Part shown: positions 1 through 13,400 of the stretch, in pieces | Layout: every line of letters begins with the position of its first letter | Position numbering within the stretch: the first letter of the stretch is position 1 | From: Pelargonium nanum | Lineage: Eukaryota; Streptophyta; Magnoliopsida; Geraniales; Geraniaceae | Length of the DNA: 25,605 nt | Direction: 5' to 3' | Assembly: GCA_036897485.1 (NCBI GenBank) | Contig: JAYMTF010001179.1 | Span: 1 to 25,605, forward strand | Notes under the pieces: model-generated | Database searches by the model: none | Told to the model about the DNA's origin: nothing | Seen by the model: only the letters and a program-made list of their open reading frames with translations | Position numbers and translations under genes: made by a program

Positions 1-1920
1 AGGGCTTGTGTTGGCTAGGGAGTGCACAACCAATTAGGGGCATAATAGTCTTTTAGTAAACTAACTAACGACGTGACGACGAAACAATATTTTGGCAAGT
101 TCATGAGCCTATATGTCAATAACCAAAGTTTAAGGGGCATATATATTTTTAGTGGATAGTTGATATGGACTATGTTTAATTTACCATATAATTAATTTAA
201 TAATTATTCATTCAATCTTACGCAGCTTACAAGTGAACTTATGTTTTGCTCAAGAGACTCATTTCCTTCCTCTCACTTTATAGAATGTAAAAATATTGTA
301 GAATTATTTTGTAATTATTTCATCTCAAAATGAATGCGTTATTTTTTTTTGGAGAAAAATTAAGATAAAATAGTTAATGTTGTACATTTTCGTTTTTTAA
401 TTCTATGAACATGTGCCGTAATTTTTTATTAAGATAATAACTAATTCATAATAGGGATATTATTGATGAAATGAAGAACAAAATAATAAGAGATAAGAGG
501 ATGAGGGAAAAAATATCTTATTCATAACTTTGAACTTTGAAGCTAGTAATTTGTAGAATATGTGACTCTTTACATATGAATAAATAACATACTTCTACTA
601 GAAATATGAAATACAATTGAATATACAATTAGAAAATACGTTTACTCCAAGTAATTAGTATGAATGAATTGTTTCTAGGATTCTTTATTCTTAATGCATG
701 TTGATTGAATTGAAAACTTTATTAGCTTGATTGTAGCGCACAATTACGCCTAGACATAGAGTGTTGTGTGCGGATTGAACCGTAGATTATAGTGTACCTT
801 TGCGTAGTAACATGCCCCTCAAATCTCTTATCCTGAATAGACATACCGTATTGCTAGGGTTTAGCGAGTGTTTTGTAGTAACATGCTTTACGATACTCAT
901 ACCTTAAGTCTCGGACAACCTTTGATGAAGAAACTCAAACATGACATCATCATGCTCACTTGTAACAAATCCTAACATGACACATCATCCCTTTCATCCA
1001 ATCATTGTGAGTATAAATACAACCTCAAGCCGTGGGGTATGAATCATTTTTTTGAATATTTGAGAATTGTTTGTGTCATTTACACACTTTGAGCCCTCAA
1101 ATATCTCTCTAAATTCTCTCTAAAATCATACTCGCACACATCTTGATTTCACATGGCCGAGTCACTTACTCTCACGTATGAGGTGAAATCCATAGCCCCC
1201 CAATGAGTTTTGTTTAACGTCGTGTTGTTTCGTGAGTGCGCATGCCAATTCTCAAGTCGATTTACCCGTGGAAGCCCCCGATGACTCGTTCAAAGAAGCA
1301 ACTAAAACTTTATAATAACGTTATCTTATAATTTAGTTGATCTTGATCAAACTGGGTAAAACACATTGTTTTAATTTAAACCCAAAATTAAAAGATAGGA
1401 AATGTTTATACTAAACAAAATTTCTAAATTTCCCACGGTTTTCATAACAAACAAAACAAAAAACTGTTTTTTACAACTAAACAAAATTTTAATTTCCTTA
1501 TTTCATCCCTAATTGTCTCCCCTCTATTATGATTTAACAAATAAGACTTGAAAAGGGAACCATTTAATTTTGATGAAACAACCAAACCGGCAAACCATTG
1601 AATCATGGTTCATCAACCACCAAGACAATACTGCACCATGGTTCCCAACCCAATGGCCAAATACAAACAGAAAAAACAACTTCTGTTTATTTCTGTGAAC
1701 CCTGGTTAGCCGAGAGATGGGCCATTTCTTAAAAACTTCATGCCCCATTTTCTATCTGGAAAAACATAAAAAACAAACTCTTCCCAAATTCCAACAATGT
1801 CCCCCAAACCCACACCTTATTGCACTCCAATCAACCACCACTCCACACAAAACAAACCGGTCAATGACCCCAATCCCGTAATTTCACAACTGTACCCCCA
1901 AAAAAGCCCAGAGAGTACCT
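1..1920. other. Upstream intergenic AT-rich DNA, no gene recognised
   Basis: I find no convincing coding region on either strand. The few short open frames have no recognisable domain. The stretch is AT-rich with homopolymer runs. Positions 720-1260 differ in texture (more balanced composition, a TATA-like block and a repeated GTAGTAACATGC motif near 805 and 872) and may be an old LTR or promoter remnant, noted separately. Confidence 0.5.
1012..1019 (+). promoter_or_regulatory. TATA-like box of a possible LTR or relic promoter
   Basis: TATAAATA lies about 12 bases after a CCAATCATTG stretch, and a pyrimidine-rich leader-like tract (1095-1125) follows. A tiny frame beginning ATGGCCGAGTC near 1153 closes after 17 codons. 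It is nearly 1 kb upstream of the likely NRPE1 leader, so it probably does not serve that gene. It could be an LTR remnant or chance. I saw no primer-binding site or paired LTR. Confidence 0.25.
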
Positions 1921-1929
1921 ACCAGCTAC

Positions 1930-2160
1930 CGTACATGCAAAAAACTCACTCACTATACTAACACAGACACAGAGTCGCTTTCTCTCTCACACACACACAC
2001 AGAGTCTCACACTCAGAGAGCGCCCATTTCTCTTCCGCTTAGCCTCTCCTTGAAGAAATGCACTAACCTCTCCTCTCTCTCTCTCTCTAAAACCATATCG
2101 TCCTCTTCTTCGCAACCTCGCTTTTTTTCCAATTGCTAGGGTTTCGAGCCAGCGGAGGAG
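1930..2160 (+). promoter_or_regulatory. Probable NRPE1 core promoter and leader start (pyrimidine patch)
   Basis: The segment carries a (CA)n run near 1988-2000, CT-rich tracts, and a (TC)n run at 2071-2088. It then changes into leader-like sequence before a potential splice donor. Pyrimidine patches near the transcription start are common in TATA-less plant promoters, and I see no good TATA box close by. ATG CAC TAA at 2058-2066 would be a two-codon upstream ORF if transcription starts before it. The transcription start itself cannot be read from sequence alone. Confidence 0.4.
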
Positions 2161-3446
2161 CTCCGATTTCCGGTAATTTTCTCATTTCCGGCACTTGCAT
2201 TTACCGTTTTGCTTTACCAGAACCTGCTGAGTGAGCTCCGGGAATTTTGTTTCATGGCGTTTTTTGGTTTGTTTGGGCTGGTCTTGGCGCTAGGTTGTTT
2301 CCTGTTTACTTTTTTTTTTCTTCTCATAAAGCGATCGGAGCAGCTGCTTTTTTTGGGGTTTTCGTTTTCTTTCTTTCTTGTGATGGTATGTGGATTTTGG
2401 GGGTTAGTTTTAGGGTTTTGAACGGGAAGTGCATTGTTGAGTAGCGTGTCCTGATTTTTTTCCCTATTATGTTTGCGGAGAAAGTAATGTATGTGGTTCT
2501 TGGTTCTTTTTTCTACTTGATTTTCCTCTTTCTTTTTGTTACTGTCGTGAGCTGGTTCTGCTGGATTTTTTTGGTAGTGTACTGGGTTTTTGATGATCAA
2601 CGTTTTCGTTTCTGATGAACATTGCACCACTCCGTTTACGTCATTATTACATGGGTGTTTAATGATTTGTCTTTCTCCCCTTGTTATTCTATAAATTATA
2701 ATTAATAAATATGTTGCATGAATGACCTTATGAAAAATTTCCTTGAGCTATTTGTGTGTAGAACATGCATATTGTTTGTCTTTAATTTATGAGAGTTTTT
2801 TTTGTTGGTTTATCTTCCCCTTTAGTTTCAGACTGGTGAAATGAAATAGCTTATGTATTGTTTGAGCTTTGTTTGCCACTGCAGTCCAAGTGTATGTCAG
2901 TGAAAGGGAAAAATGTTGGCAACAGTTATTTAGCCAGCACTTTAAGAATGCTTTTCTTTCCTTATAATGCTATGCAGTGGGTTGTAGAGGCTCCCACACT
3001 GTTGCATATGCACATTTGTGCTCATCTCTTGAAGTTACATCTTCATATAGAGTGGACATGGAGTTTTCCATTTCCTTCCATGTATATAATTTTCGGCTCT
3101 CCAGAGTCCAGCCAACTGAGCAGTTAGGCGAACAATGAGGCCTGCTGATTTGTGGATCTCTAGAAAGTTTAACAGTAAGTTTGACTGCGAGTCATGAGTC
3201 ATGACGTTGCCTGTTGGTTACACGGGCATATTTCCTCTGACTGATGCACAGTATGTGAGGCCTTTTTCCCCCTGTTTGTAATTATTTTTGGTATTTCATT
3301 GGTTGACGGATGAAAAGGATAGTTTACAAAGATCAATAGTTCCTTCCTTTGATGATTCAATATCTGCTATTTTGTTTGTGTAGTATCTCATTTTGTTTTA
3401 GTTAAGTATTGCAGTATTGTTCTAACAAAGGCTTAATACAAAGGAG
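2161..3446 (+). other. NRPE1 5' leader region with probable leader intron(s)
   Basis: This T-rich stretch separates the promoter-like block from the NRPE1 start codon. Possible donors are GTAATTTT at 2173 and GTAAGT at 3175. Possible acceptors are CTGCAG ending at 2884, TTGCAG ending at 3414 and ACAAAG ending at 3430. A leader with one or two introns fits, but the exact pattern is uncertain. Short frames here, such as one from 2858 to 3127, show no known domain and look like leader or intron sequence. Confidence 0.35.
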
Positions 3447-6400
3447 ATGGAGGAGAACTCTTCATCAACGATTTTGGAGGGAGAGATAATTGGAATCAAA
3501 TTTGGTTTGGCAACTCGTCAAGAGATTGTAAGTAGATTTTTCGTTGTATTTGCGATTAGTTTTCCTATAATTTGGCATTTACTCTTATATGAGATCTCTT
3601 AATTGAATTTTCTTGATCATAAAGACTTAATTTTCTGTGGTTTTTAATAATTATTTTTCTTTGAAAGTTCAGATAATACCTTGAAGATAGTGGTTAATAA
3701 AAATCACCTGTTGATTAATTCTTGTCCTTACAATTATCGCATTTGCTATCTGTGCTCAAATAAATAAGAAAATCACCTTGATCTTAGAAAGGCTTCTCAG
3801 AGTATTGTTTATAAGAATGACATATATCTACTCACTGCAATGATTCACGGAATTGACATTTTTCTTCTTCTTTTGATTTATTGACAGTCTACAGCATCCA
3901 TCAGTGGTTGCCCTATATCTCATGCTAGTCAGCTTGCAAATCCCTTCCTTGGTCTTCCCCTAGAATTTGGTAAATGTGAATCTTGTGGTACAGCTGAGCC
4001 CGGGAAATGTGAAGGTGTGCAGTTCATTTTGATTTGTTGTATTTTATATTGAATGAATGCGCATTGAGTTTGCTTTGGTTATAACAGTAGGTTTAAATTT
4101 TATTGCTTCCAGGTCATTTTGGATATATCGAATTACCAATACCCATATACCACCCCAGTCATGTCAATGAACTAAAGCGGATGTTGAGCCTGTTGTGCTT
4201 GAAATGCCTAAAAATGAGAAAAAGCAAGGTACTTTCTGATTGTGTTTCTTCATTCTTCTTGGGTACTCATTTTGTTTTGCAATTATAAGATTGCCCAAAA
4301 TCATATACCTTATTATGAACACTTCCTTTATCTTGTTCCTTCTCTATTTTGAATGAGTATGAGAATTAGTATTTTTTTCATCATTTTTCTCTCAACAAAT
4401 GGATCATCTATAGAAGCCTCTTCAATGAAAAACTACACTTACTGTGTTCCATCTTTTGCATTTTTTTCCAGTGCTTGTGAATAGACTTTTTTTTTGTATG
4501 AGCAATACAATATGAAATTATTTTTTAATTTGATAGTAGTCATTACAATTCAATTCAGCTCAACTTTAAATAGACATTAGTATTTTGTTCGGATATGTAT
4601 AGATCTTGGTATATGTACTGACAATATTACATAAGACTTGTTGTACTTGTAGAAATTCTGGAAACATTTTAGTTCATAATGAAATCTTTTATCTACAAAA
4701 TCAGCATAGCTAGCATTAGTTGGAATTTGTTTATAGAGAAAAGAGGCTGTTCGTCTACCAATATGAAATATGACAAACTTTTTAAAAAGCATATTGAAGG
4801 AAAATAAGTCTCAATATTCACAAAATTCTCTTGGATCTTTATTTCTGAACATAATTGATTAGTCCAATTATGTGACAGTAAAACTTGTTTTTTTTATAAT
4901 AATAGATGAAATAAAGTGCTTTCACCTTTGCCTATATATTCTTTGGTTATTTTCTGAACTGTGGTCTATTTGTACTATTTCCATGCTAGTATTGTATACT
5001 TATTGGCTTTGTATCTTTCAGTCTCAGAGCAAGAACAATGGTATAGCTGAAAGATTGTTGGGTTCGTGTTGTGAGGTAAGTATAAAAGTATTAGAACATT
5101 TGACTTGTTTGTTGAAGGATACTGTTTCTACTCATTTGTTCTTAGTGGTTATCTTAAGTTGTTTGCCTTAGTAGCTTTCTCTCTCTCCTCATTTTAATGA
5201 CAAACAGAAGCTGATGCTTCTAATTGCACAAAATAACCATCATTAGTAAAATTTCGTTTTTCTACCTTTATTAAAATTTTCCAGATTTTACTTTTAGTTC
5301 AAAAGCGCTTTCTACCTACCTTCTAATTAGGTCTTTTACAATCTTTCTTCCATAATTTGAAGAGGCCCTTAATATATGCTGTGCACTTGCTTGAAAGGCG
5401 TTCTTTTATCTTTTCAGCATTAGAAAAAAAATTCTTTGGATTGGATCCTCTTACAGTTTGTTTGGATTGAGGGAACTTAATGAGGAAATATTTCCTTTGT
5501 TACCAAGGCAAGGAAGAGAATGAAAAAGACTTGGATGGAAGTGGAAGGAAATACTAGAAATGCTTCTATCTTAACCCATTTATTATTTCCATCCTATAAA
5601 AGGGCAGGGTTGGATGAATATTGAATTGAAACATCTAAGTAGATACGATAATTTAACCTCTTGTAGCATTGGATTAGTGGGGCCCATATCTCATTCTCCC
5701 TGCTCTCATTTCCTCTCAATCGCCTAACAAAAGAAAAAGAAACTTATATTCATGTATACTTGATTGTTTCCTTTTTGTTCCTTTCCTTTTCACTTAAATC
5801 CACTCAGAAACTCCAATTAATATTCATGCTATGTGACAAATTGTATGGTGCTTCTTGCTTATTAGAAGAGCTATTTGATATTAGTTGTAGTTATGGACGT
5901 AGTTAAACTGTGCAGTATGTTTCATATAGGATTATTATTATCAAATTGTAATTGAACTATTGAAGATGAAATACATATCAGTGGAGCATGTTGCTCTTCA
6001 TATGAACTGTGTCAGACTTTATGTGTGTGCTCTTTTGAGGAAAACAAAATCCATAACTGACATGTTATTCCCTGTCTAATGTCTGTCTACTCCACTTCAG
6101 AGTAAATGTTGTCTAAATCATCATATGACCTTTACTCATTAAGAATGTAGGTCTTTGTCTTAACATTATTGCCTGCAGTTCTATATGTGAAGTTTCCAAT
6201 CCTAAATTATGACCATTGTTTATGTGCAGGAGGCCTCACAAGTTTCAATAAGAGACGTCAAAACAACAGATGGTGCTTGTTACTTGGAATTGAAGCTACC
6301 ATCTAGGTCAAATACTCAAGATGGATGGCATTTTTTGGAAAGATATGGTTTTCGCTATGGTCATAGCCATACTCGAGCATTGCTTCCTTGCGAGGTTCAA

Positions 6401-9400
6401 TTTCTATTCCCTGTTTTAGTCTGTCTTTGTACATCTTTCTGTGATCTTTTGTCTGCATGTAAGTGTCAATACATTTCAATGTATCCATACACTGTCTTAT
6501 TAACTTAAAATGGATATAGATACACGTTTTGTGCGGTTGCATTATGTTGATGATATGTTCATTTTATTATCTTAGGCATTTATTCATGTCTCTCTTTATA
6601 CGTTCTTCAGTTTTGTGTGTTGCATGCATTCAGCTGGGAGTTGCTAGTTTTTCTGTTGTCTAATTAATTGTCTGGTTGTGCAAGTGTGCATGTTTACTCT
6701 GTTATGTTTTGATCTCGTAGGGAAATTTTAAACATAAGTTATGGCCTCAAGTCTAATTAATGAACCTATTTATAGTAAAGCTTATCAATCAAATTCGAAG
6801 AATGCTCTGATGTTGTCCCTGTATTGTTGATTACTTGATTGTAACCACTGCTTTGCTTTTATAATTGTGTTATAGTATATTATAATTTCTTGATGAACTT
6901 TGTTATCCTCCTACAGGTTATGGAAATTCTGAAAAAAATGCCTGAGGAGACTAGGAAAAAGCTTGCTAGTAAAGGATATTTCCCTCAAGAGGGATATATC
7001 CTTCAGTATTTACCTGTCCCTCCTAACTGTTTATCAGTGCCCGACATATCTGATGGAGTTAGTGTTATGTCGTCGGTAAGCCAAATATTATTTATGAGCA
7101 AATTAGATCATCTGGTTTGACATCACATAATTTTCTCTTGATATGGTCACTAATAATTTCCTGGCCTTTTCTAGGATCTATCTATATCTGTGCTAAAAAA
7201 AGTTCTGAAGCAAGTTGAGATCATCAAGAGTTCCAGGTCTGGAAAACCAAATTTTGAATCTCATCAAGTTGAAGCTAATGATTTGCAGTCGTCAGTTGAT
7301 CAGTATCTTCAAGTTAGGGGTACTGCAAAGTCATCTCGTGATGTAGATTCCAAATTTGGCATTAGCAAAGAGTCCAATGATTCTTCAACCAAAGCATGGC
7401 TTGAAAAAATAAGAACACTATTCATTAGAAAGGGTTCAGGGTTCTCTTCCCGCAGTGTGATTACTGGTGATGCATATAAGAGGGTCAATGAAATTGGTAT
7501 ACCATTTGAAATTGCCCAAAGAATCACATTCGAGGAGAGAGTGAATGTGCACAACATGAAGTATTTACAAGACCTGGTGGACAATAAGTTGTGCCTAACC
7601 TATAGTGATGGTTCATCAACTTATTCACTAAGGGAGGGTTCAAAAGGGCATACATTTCTAAGGCCTGGTCAAGTCGTACATCGGCGAATTATGGATGGGG
7701 ACATTGTCTTTATTAATAGGCCACCGACCACTCATAAACATTCACTGCAAGCTCTTTCAGTATATGTTCATGATGATCACACAGTCAAGATAAACCCTCT
7801 TATATGTGGGCCTTTAAGTGCTGATTTTGATGGTGATTGTGTTCACCTGTTTTATCCTCAGAGTCTTGCTGCAAAAGCAGAAGTGGTGGAACTATTTTCA
7901 GTTGAGAAGCAGTTGATGAGCTCCCACACTGGTCAGCTGAATTTGCAACTAACATCAGATTCATTATTGTCACTCAAGATGATGCTTAAGATTCAGTTTT
8001 TAAAGAGAGTAGCTGCTCAACAGTTGGCCATGTTTGCTTCATCATCCTTGCCACAGCCTGCTTTGTTGAAGGCTCTTCGTTCTGGCCCTTGTTGGACTGC
8101 TTTGCAGATTATACAGACTGCTTTGCCTGCACAGTTTGACTGTTATGGGGACAGATACTTGATTAGGAAAAGTGACATATTGGAAATTGATTTTGAAGGG
8201 GAAGCTATTCAGTCTATGGTTAATGAGATTGTTACTTCTATTTTCTTTGAAAAGGGTCCTGAAGAGGTTCTGAAGTTTTTTGATTCTCTGCAGTCTCTGT
8301 TGATGGAGAGTATATTTGCAGAAGGTTTTAGTGTAGGCTTGGAAGATTTTTCCATGTCCAGGGTGGCCATGCAAGAGATTCAGAGGAATATTCGAGAAAT
8401 CTCTCCTTTGTTGTGTCGCCTAAGATCAGAACATAATGAAATGGTTGAGTTGCAATTGGAGAATGCAATCCGAAAAGCAAAAGTGCCAATTTCAAATTTT
8501 ATTCTGCAGTCTTCTGCATTGGGCGATTTGATTGACTCCAAAAGTGATTCAGCCATTAGTAAGGTAGTTCAACAAATTGGGCTCCTTGGTCTTCAGATCT
8601 CTGATAGAGGAAAGTTCTATTCTAAGACTCTCGTTGAGGATGTAGCATCTCTTTTCCGAAGCAAGTATCCATCCGGAGTTGAATATGCTTCTGCAGAACA
8701 TGGATTGATCAAGAGCTGTTTTTTTCTTGGTTTAGATCCATATGAAGAGATGGTTCATTCAATTTCAACTAGAGAAGTTATTGTGCGATCATCAAGAGGA
8801 TTATCAGAGCCTGGAACTTTATTTAAGAATTTAATGGCCATACTTCGGGACGTTGTTATCTGCTATGATGGCACTGTTAGAAATGTTTGTAGCAATTCAA
8901 TTATCCAGTTTGAGTATGGGGTGATGGCTGGAACAAAGTCCCAAAGCTTATACCCTCCTGGAGAACCTGTAGGTGTGTTAGCTGCGACTGCAATGTCTAA
9001 TCCTGCTTATAAAGCAGTTTTGGACTCTTCCCCTAGTAGTAATTCATCATGGGATTTGATGAAGGTACTGATGATTTTGACAGTTTAGTTTGTCATCTTT
9101 GTCCCACAACTCATACATATGTGTTTTTCGTGTTTTCTTTCTTACAGGAAATACTGCTTTGTAGAGCCAATTTCAGGAATGATCTTGTTGACCGTCGTGT
9201 AATCCTGTATTTGAATGATTGTGCTTGTGGGAAAAAGCTTTGTCGTGAAAAGGCAGCAGTTTTGGTTAAGGATCAACTGAAAAAAGTCAGATTGAAGGAT
9301 ACTGCGTTTGATTTCTTGATAGAGTATGTTTGTTGTTATCATTGTCTTTCCTGTTTACGTGATTAAATTTATCACTATATTTTGTCTAAATTTTCTGTGG

Positions 9401-10450
9401 AGTATATCTTGGGAAGTAATACTTTGAAGTTTTTCTACCTGGTTCATATGTAGCATTTCTGTAGTATTTACTGCTTTCTTGTGTTACTTTTGAGATTTGG
9501 GTTCCTAGTTCCTAGTTTGGTTTTCCAAATCCACTTGTCTTATTAAATGTCACATTTTCCTTTTCTGCCTACGCTTAACCACATTTTGAGCAAAATTTGT
9601 ATTAGGGTTAGCTACCAGAGAATTTTGAATATCATTGAGAGGAAAATGTATGCCCTATTTAGAGCTAAGATATTTCTGTGTGTTGTTGATTCGTTATGAC
9701 TGAAGATGTAAAATCACAACTCTTACTGGCACATATATGTAAATGGCAGTTTCATACTGCAGCTCACTTCCTTCCAGAGTTTACTACCATTGGGAAAGTG
9801 TTGCGTTTCCAACCGAAGCTGGCTTTAGCTGTGTGCATTTTGTAAAGTCTGCAGTGATTGATATTGGTTCTGCTTTGTTGAGTATGCAACCTTTTTGTGT
9901 TTAAGGTTTTTATTTGTTTGTTTATATTTTATACTGAAGCCTGAGAAGGACGCTTAAGTTCACTGATTTATTTGTCTGAAGTTTTTTCCTGAAGAAGATT
10001 ATGCTATCTTTGTGTTGCTATAAAACTTTTTGCCCATTTGATCATGATTTTATCTATTCCTTTTATATTAATATCTTAAAAACCATTATCCATGGAGTAT
10101 TATATGAAAGAAAATTAAATGCAAGGAACAATTGTCGCTCTTGATATCAAAAAATATTATTTTGCTTAATATCTCGGATTAGCCGAATGCCCAGGACTCC
10201 GGAGAAATTTGTATTGCAAAAAATTCATGATTTCTAATAGATGTGAACTTTTAATTGTTGCCAAGTCCTTTGTGCTTTAATCATTGAATGGGTGGAAGAA
10301 GCAGATTTCTTCATCTCCATGAAATGTTTTGTGATTTTATATTCTCAATTTTCTGTGAGGACATGATGCTATTGTTTTTCCCTGCTGCTTTTAATTTAAA
10401 AAAATTACACAAACACATGTACTAAGTACAGTTTTTTATGATTTAAATCT

Positions 10451-10488
<38 letters not shown>

Positions 10489-13400
10489 TCTCTCTCTCTC
10501 TTTCAATGCTTTGATATATTGTTTAGAGTTTTAATAGCTTTTTTCTTTTTACACAGATATAAGAAAGATCGAACTGCATCAGAAGGTTTTGAAAGTGATG
10601 CTGGCCTTGTTGGTCATGTTCATCTGGAAAAGGTCAGTACACCATTGTAAGCATTGGGTATATTTAAATGTAATGAAGATGTTGCTTATTATGGGCTTGA
10701 TATTTTTGTGAGTAATCAGAGCTTTACTTCAACAGGAACTGTTGAATAAGTTCAACATTAGTATGCAGGAGGTTCTTCAAAAGTGCCAAGAGACCATCAA
10801 TTCATATCCGAAGAAGAAAAAAGATGCTCCACTTTTCAAACATACAATTTTGTCTGCTAGGTAAGTTTATCTCAGTTCTAACATACTTGCATACTGTTCT
10901 TTTTTTCTGATAATTTGATGATGTATGATTCGTCAGCATGTGATGGTATGGAAGTACATAGAATTTCTGGTATTGTCATATGCATAAAAAAATTTAACAT
11001 ATGAAGCATTATGTTTTCAAAGCATCCATATCTTTGAAATTTAACCCTAGTTGGAGCTGTATAGGAGATGCATTAATGTAGCTTCTGATGTGATGAGTTT
11101 TATGAGATGATAGGTGGTCATAAACATTTTTTTTCTCGTATCAGTAAAATCTGGAGAGTATCTGAATTGGTAATATGAAGTAGAAGAGGTAATTTTGGCA
11201 CACCACTCTTGAATTTTTCCTTGGGCGAAATGCACATGTTGTGGGAACACTGTAACAACCAACTTAACTATGTATGTTACGAGGGATCATCTGATTAGTA
11301 TTTACTATCTTATTCTACGTACGGCTTTAATTATTATTAGGCTATTTGTATCACAGTTTTCAAAATTGTGGGTTAAACTCTACAAAAATGTTATTTCGAT
11401 AGCATGGAAGTTAGTTTTGGGGAAAATCGAAAAAAGCACCATGTGTTTTAACCTCTTTATTGGTTCTTCTTCTTAGTTCTTTCCCTATTTACCAGCATTT
11501 CTCCCATTTTGTCTAAAATATCCTTTCTTCTCACTATTTTCTACCTATCCTCTCTATTTTTGTATTTTTCCTACATCAATCGGTGTCTGAGCACACTTGG
11601 TCATACCACTAACCACAGTCGAGTCCCTTTCCACCGGGAGAGAATGACAAGGGAGCATCTGATTTGTTCTTGGTATTTTATTTTTCTTACGACTTTAATT
11701 GTTATTAGGCTAATTGTATTATTGTTTTCTAATTATATTGGTTGTAAACTCTACCTTGAAAGAATCGTGAGAATTCTACTTTATACACCCTAAGATGCTG
11801 TCATTCCATCCGCATACGGTAGCAATTACCAAACAAATAAGAAAGTACCTGACAACAAAAGGAAACCTGAGAAAAAAAAGCAGGGCTGATGAAATATAAA
11901 TGCTGTAGGCTTTATATTGTCCTGGGCTAGTCTTTTATTGTCCAAGGCTACAGACAAGCTGGACGTTGGTGTTTGGTAGTATGATGCAGTTATTTTTTGG
12001 ATTTGAAGATCTTATTTTGGGAGTGGGTGGTGTCGCTGAATTGAGTGCAATGTGGGATTGATTGAGAAAGATCTCTTGTACTTGTCATATTATAAGATCA
12101 TGGATGGATCCACATATGCTTGGTAAAAAGAGTAATAACCTTCTTCAATTGGAAAATGAAAACGTGATGGTCCTACGTACTCTCAAGGACGGAGTGGAAG
12201 AAGACTTTTCAAAGAAAGAATGTTGCAACAACGCGAAACTTGAATACCTTTTGGAGTACCTTTCTACTATTGTTTTCTGTCAGTTAGGTTAGGCAAAATT
12301 TTCTGAGCTTTATTTATGCAGTTCGATAAGGCAAATGATATGTATCTTGGATTTTTAATCCTTTCGATTAGTTTGGAAGTTAATTTTGGGGAATATTGAA
12401 AAAACACTGAGTGTTTGATTATCCTCATTATCGTTTATTCTTCTGAGATCTTCCCATATTCATCAGTATTTCCCCAATTTCGTCTAAGCTCTATTCTCTC
12501 TCCTCACTTTTCTCTTTTCAATTTCCTGTTTGCGTATTTATCCTACATCAGTATTTTCCTATACAGTCATTATTGAGGATCATGCTATTACATGCCAAAA
12601 TTTGGCCCTCATGTTAAAATAAGCAGAAAAACTTTGGTTGCTACATCTATTATATGGAATCATCACCTTGTTGTGCAGGCAGTTATTATTGATGAATTTA
12701 TGTATTTTACTTTGATAACGTTGAATATTTTGCGACAAAAAATGAACATCTTGATTACATTTGTGATGATTCAATCTTTTATAATCTGTTATATATCTCC
12801 AATTTGTTAATGCAGTATGCATAAGGTTTTGTCATGGTTTTTAACGTAGTTTCCAGGTCTTTTATTTTATCTCTGTATAATAGCTACAAGTGACAAGCTT
12901 CTTTTCTCTGAAGATAAATTTATTTGAATCATGTCTCCCAGTTAACTGTGTAACTCATGCTTTATGTTTTTACTTCTTGTTATTGATTTCTGTTTACTAT
13001 TTTCTGAAACACTGTGGGCTATTTTTTTGTGCTATATTTATCATTCGTCTTTCCTATGATGTGTGCTAGCTCTATTTTTAATCATTTCTTGGCTGGAATG
13101 TTATGTGTTGAAGGGAATCAGAAATCCTACTAAAGCATGTGACTATACATGATCTTTGTAATGTTCTGGATAGGAGTATTTTTCCATGGCTTCTTTGTTA
13201 AGATTCTGCATATTGCTGTTCACAGTATATTTTTTGCATGTTTCATTTTAAGTTCATTGAAGGGGATCGATCAACACACTTAAATTAGTGGAATGAAAGA
13301 TATAATAATACAAGAAAATAGGCAAAATATTTAATGTGTGAGCATTCTCAGTAGAGGGCCATTTAGGTCCCCAGTCCACTCATCTGCCCCTGCATAAGTC

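Noticed and set aside
2214..2630. 138-codon minus-strand frame in the NRPE1 leader region
   Set aside because: Lys/Asn-rich translation of a T-rich leader intron, with no domain or conserved motif.
2858..3127. 89-codon + strand frame before the NRPE1 start
   Set aside because: No recognisable domain, it overlaps probable leader splice sites, and it ends well before the conserved NRPE1 N-terminus.
11220..11800. CRISPR-like or prokaryotic repeat system
   Set aside because: The repeats are two long diverged blocks in a plant intron, not short regular repeats with unique spacers.
12062..12292. 76-codon frame in intron 10
   Set aside because: No recognisable domain; it begins and ends within intron sequence between conserved exons and lies in the possible insertion of repeat copy 2.
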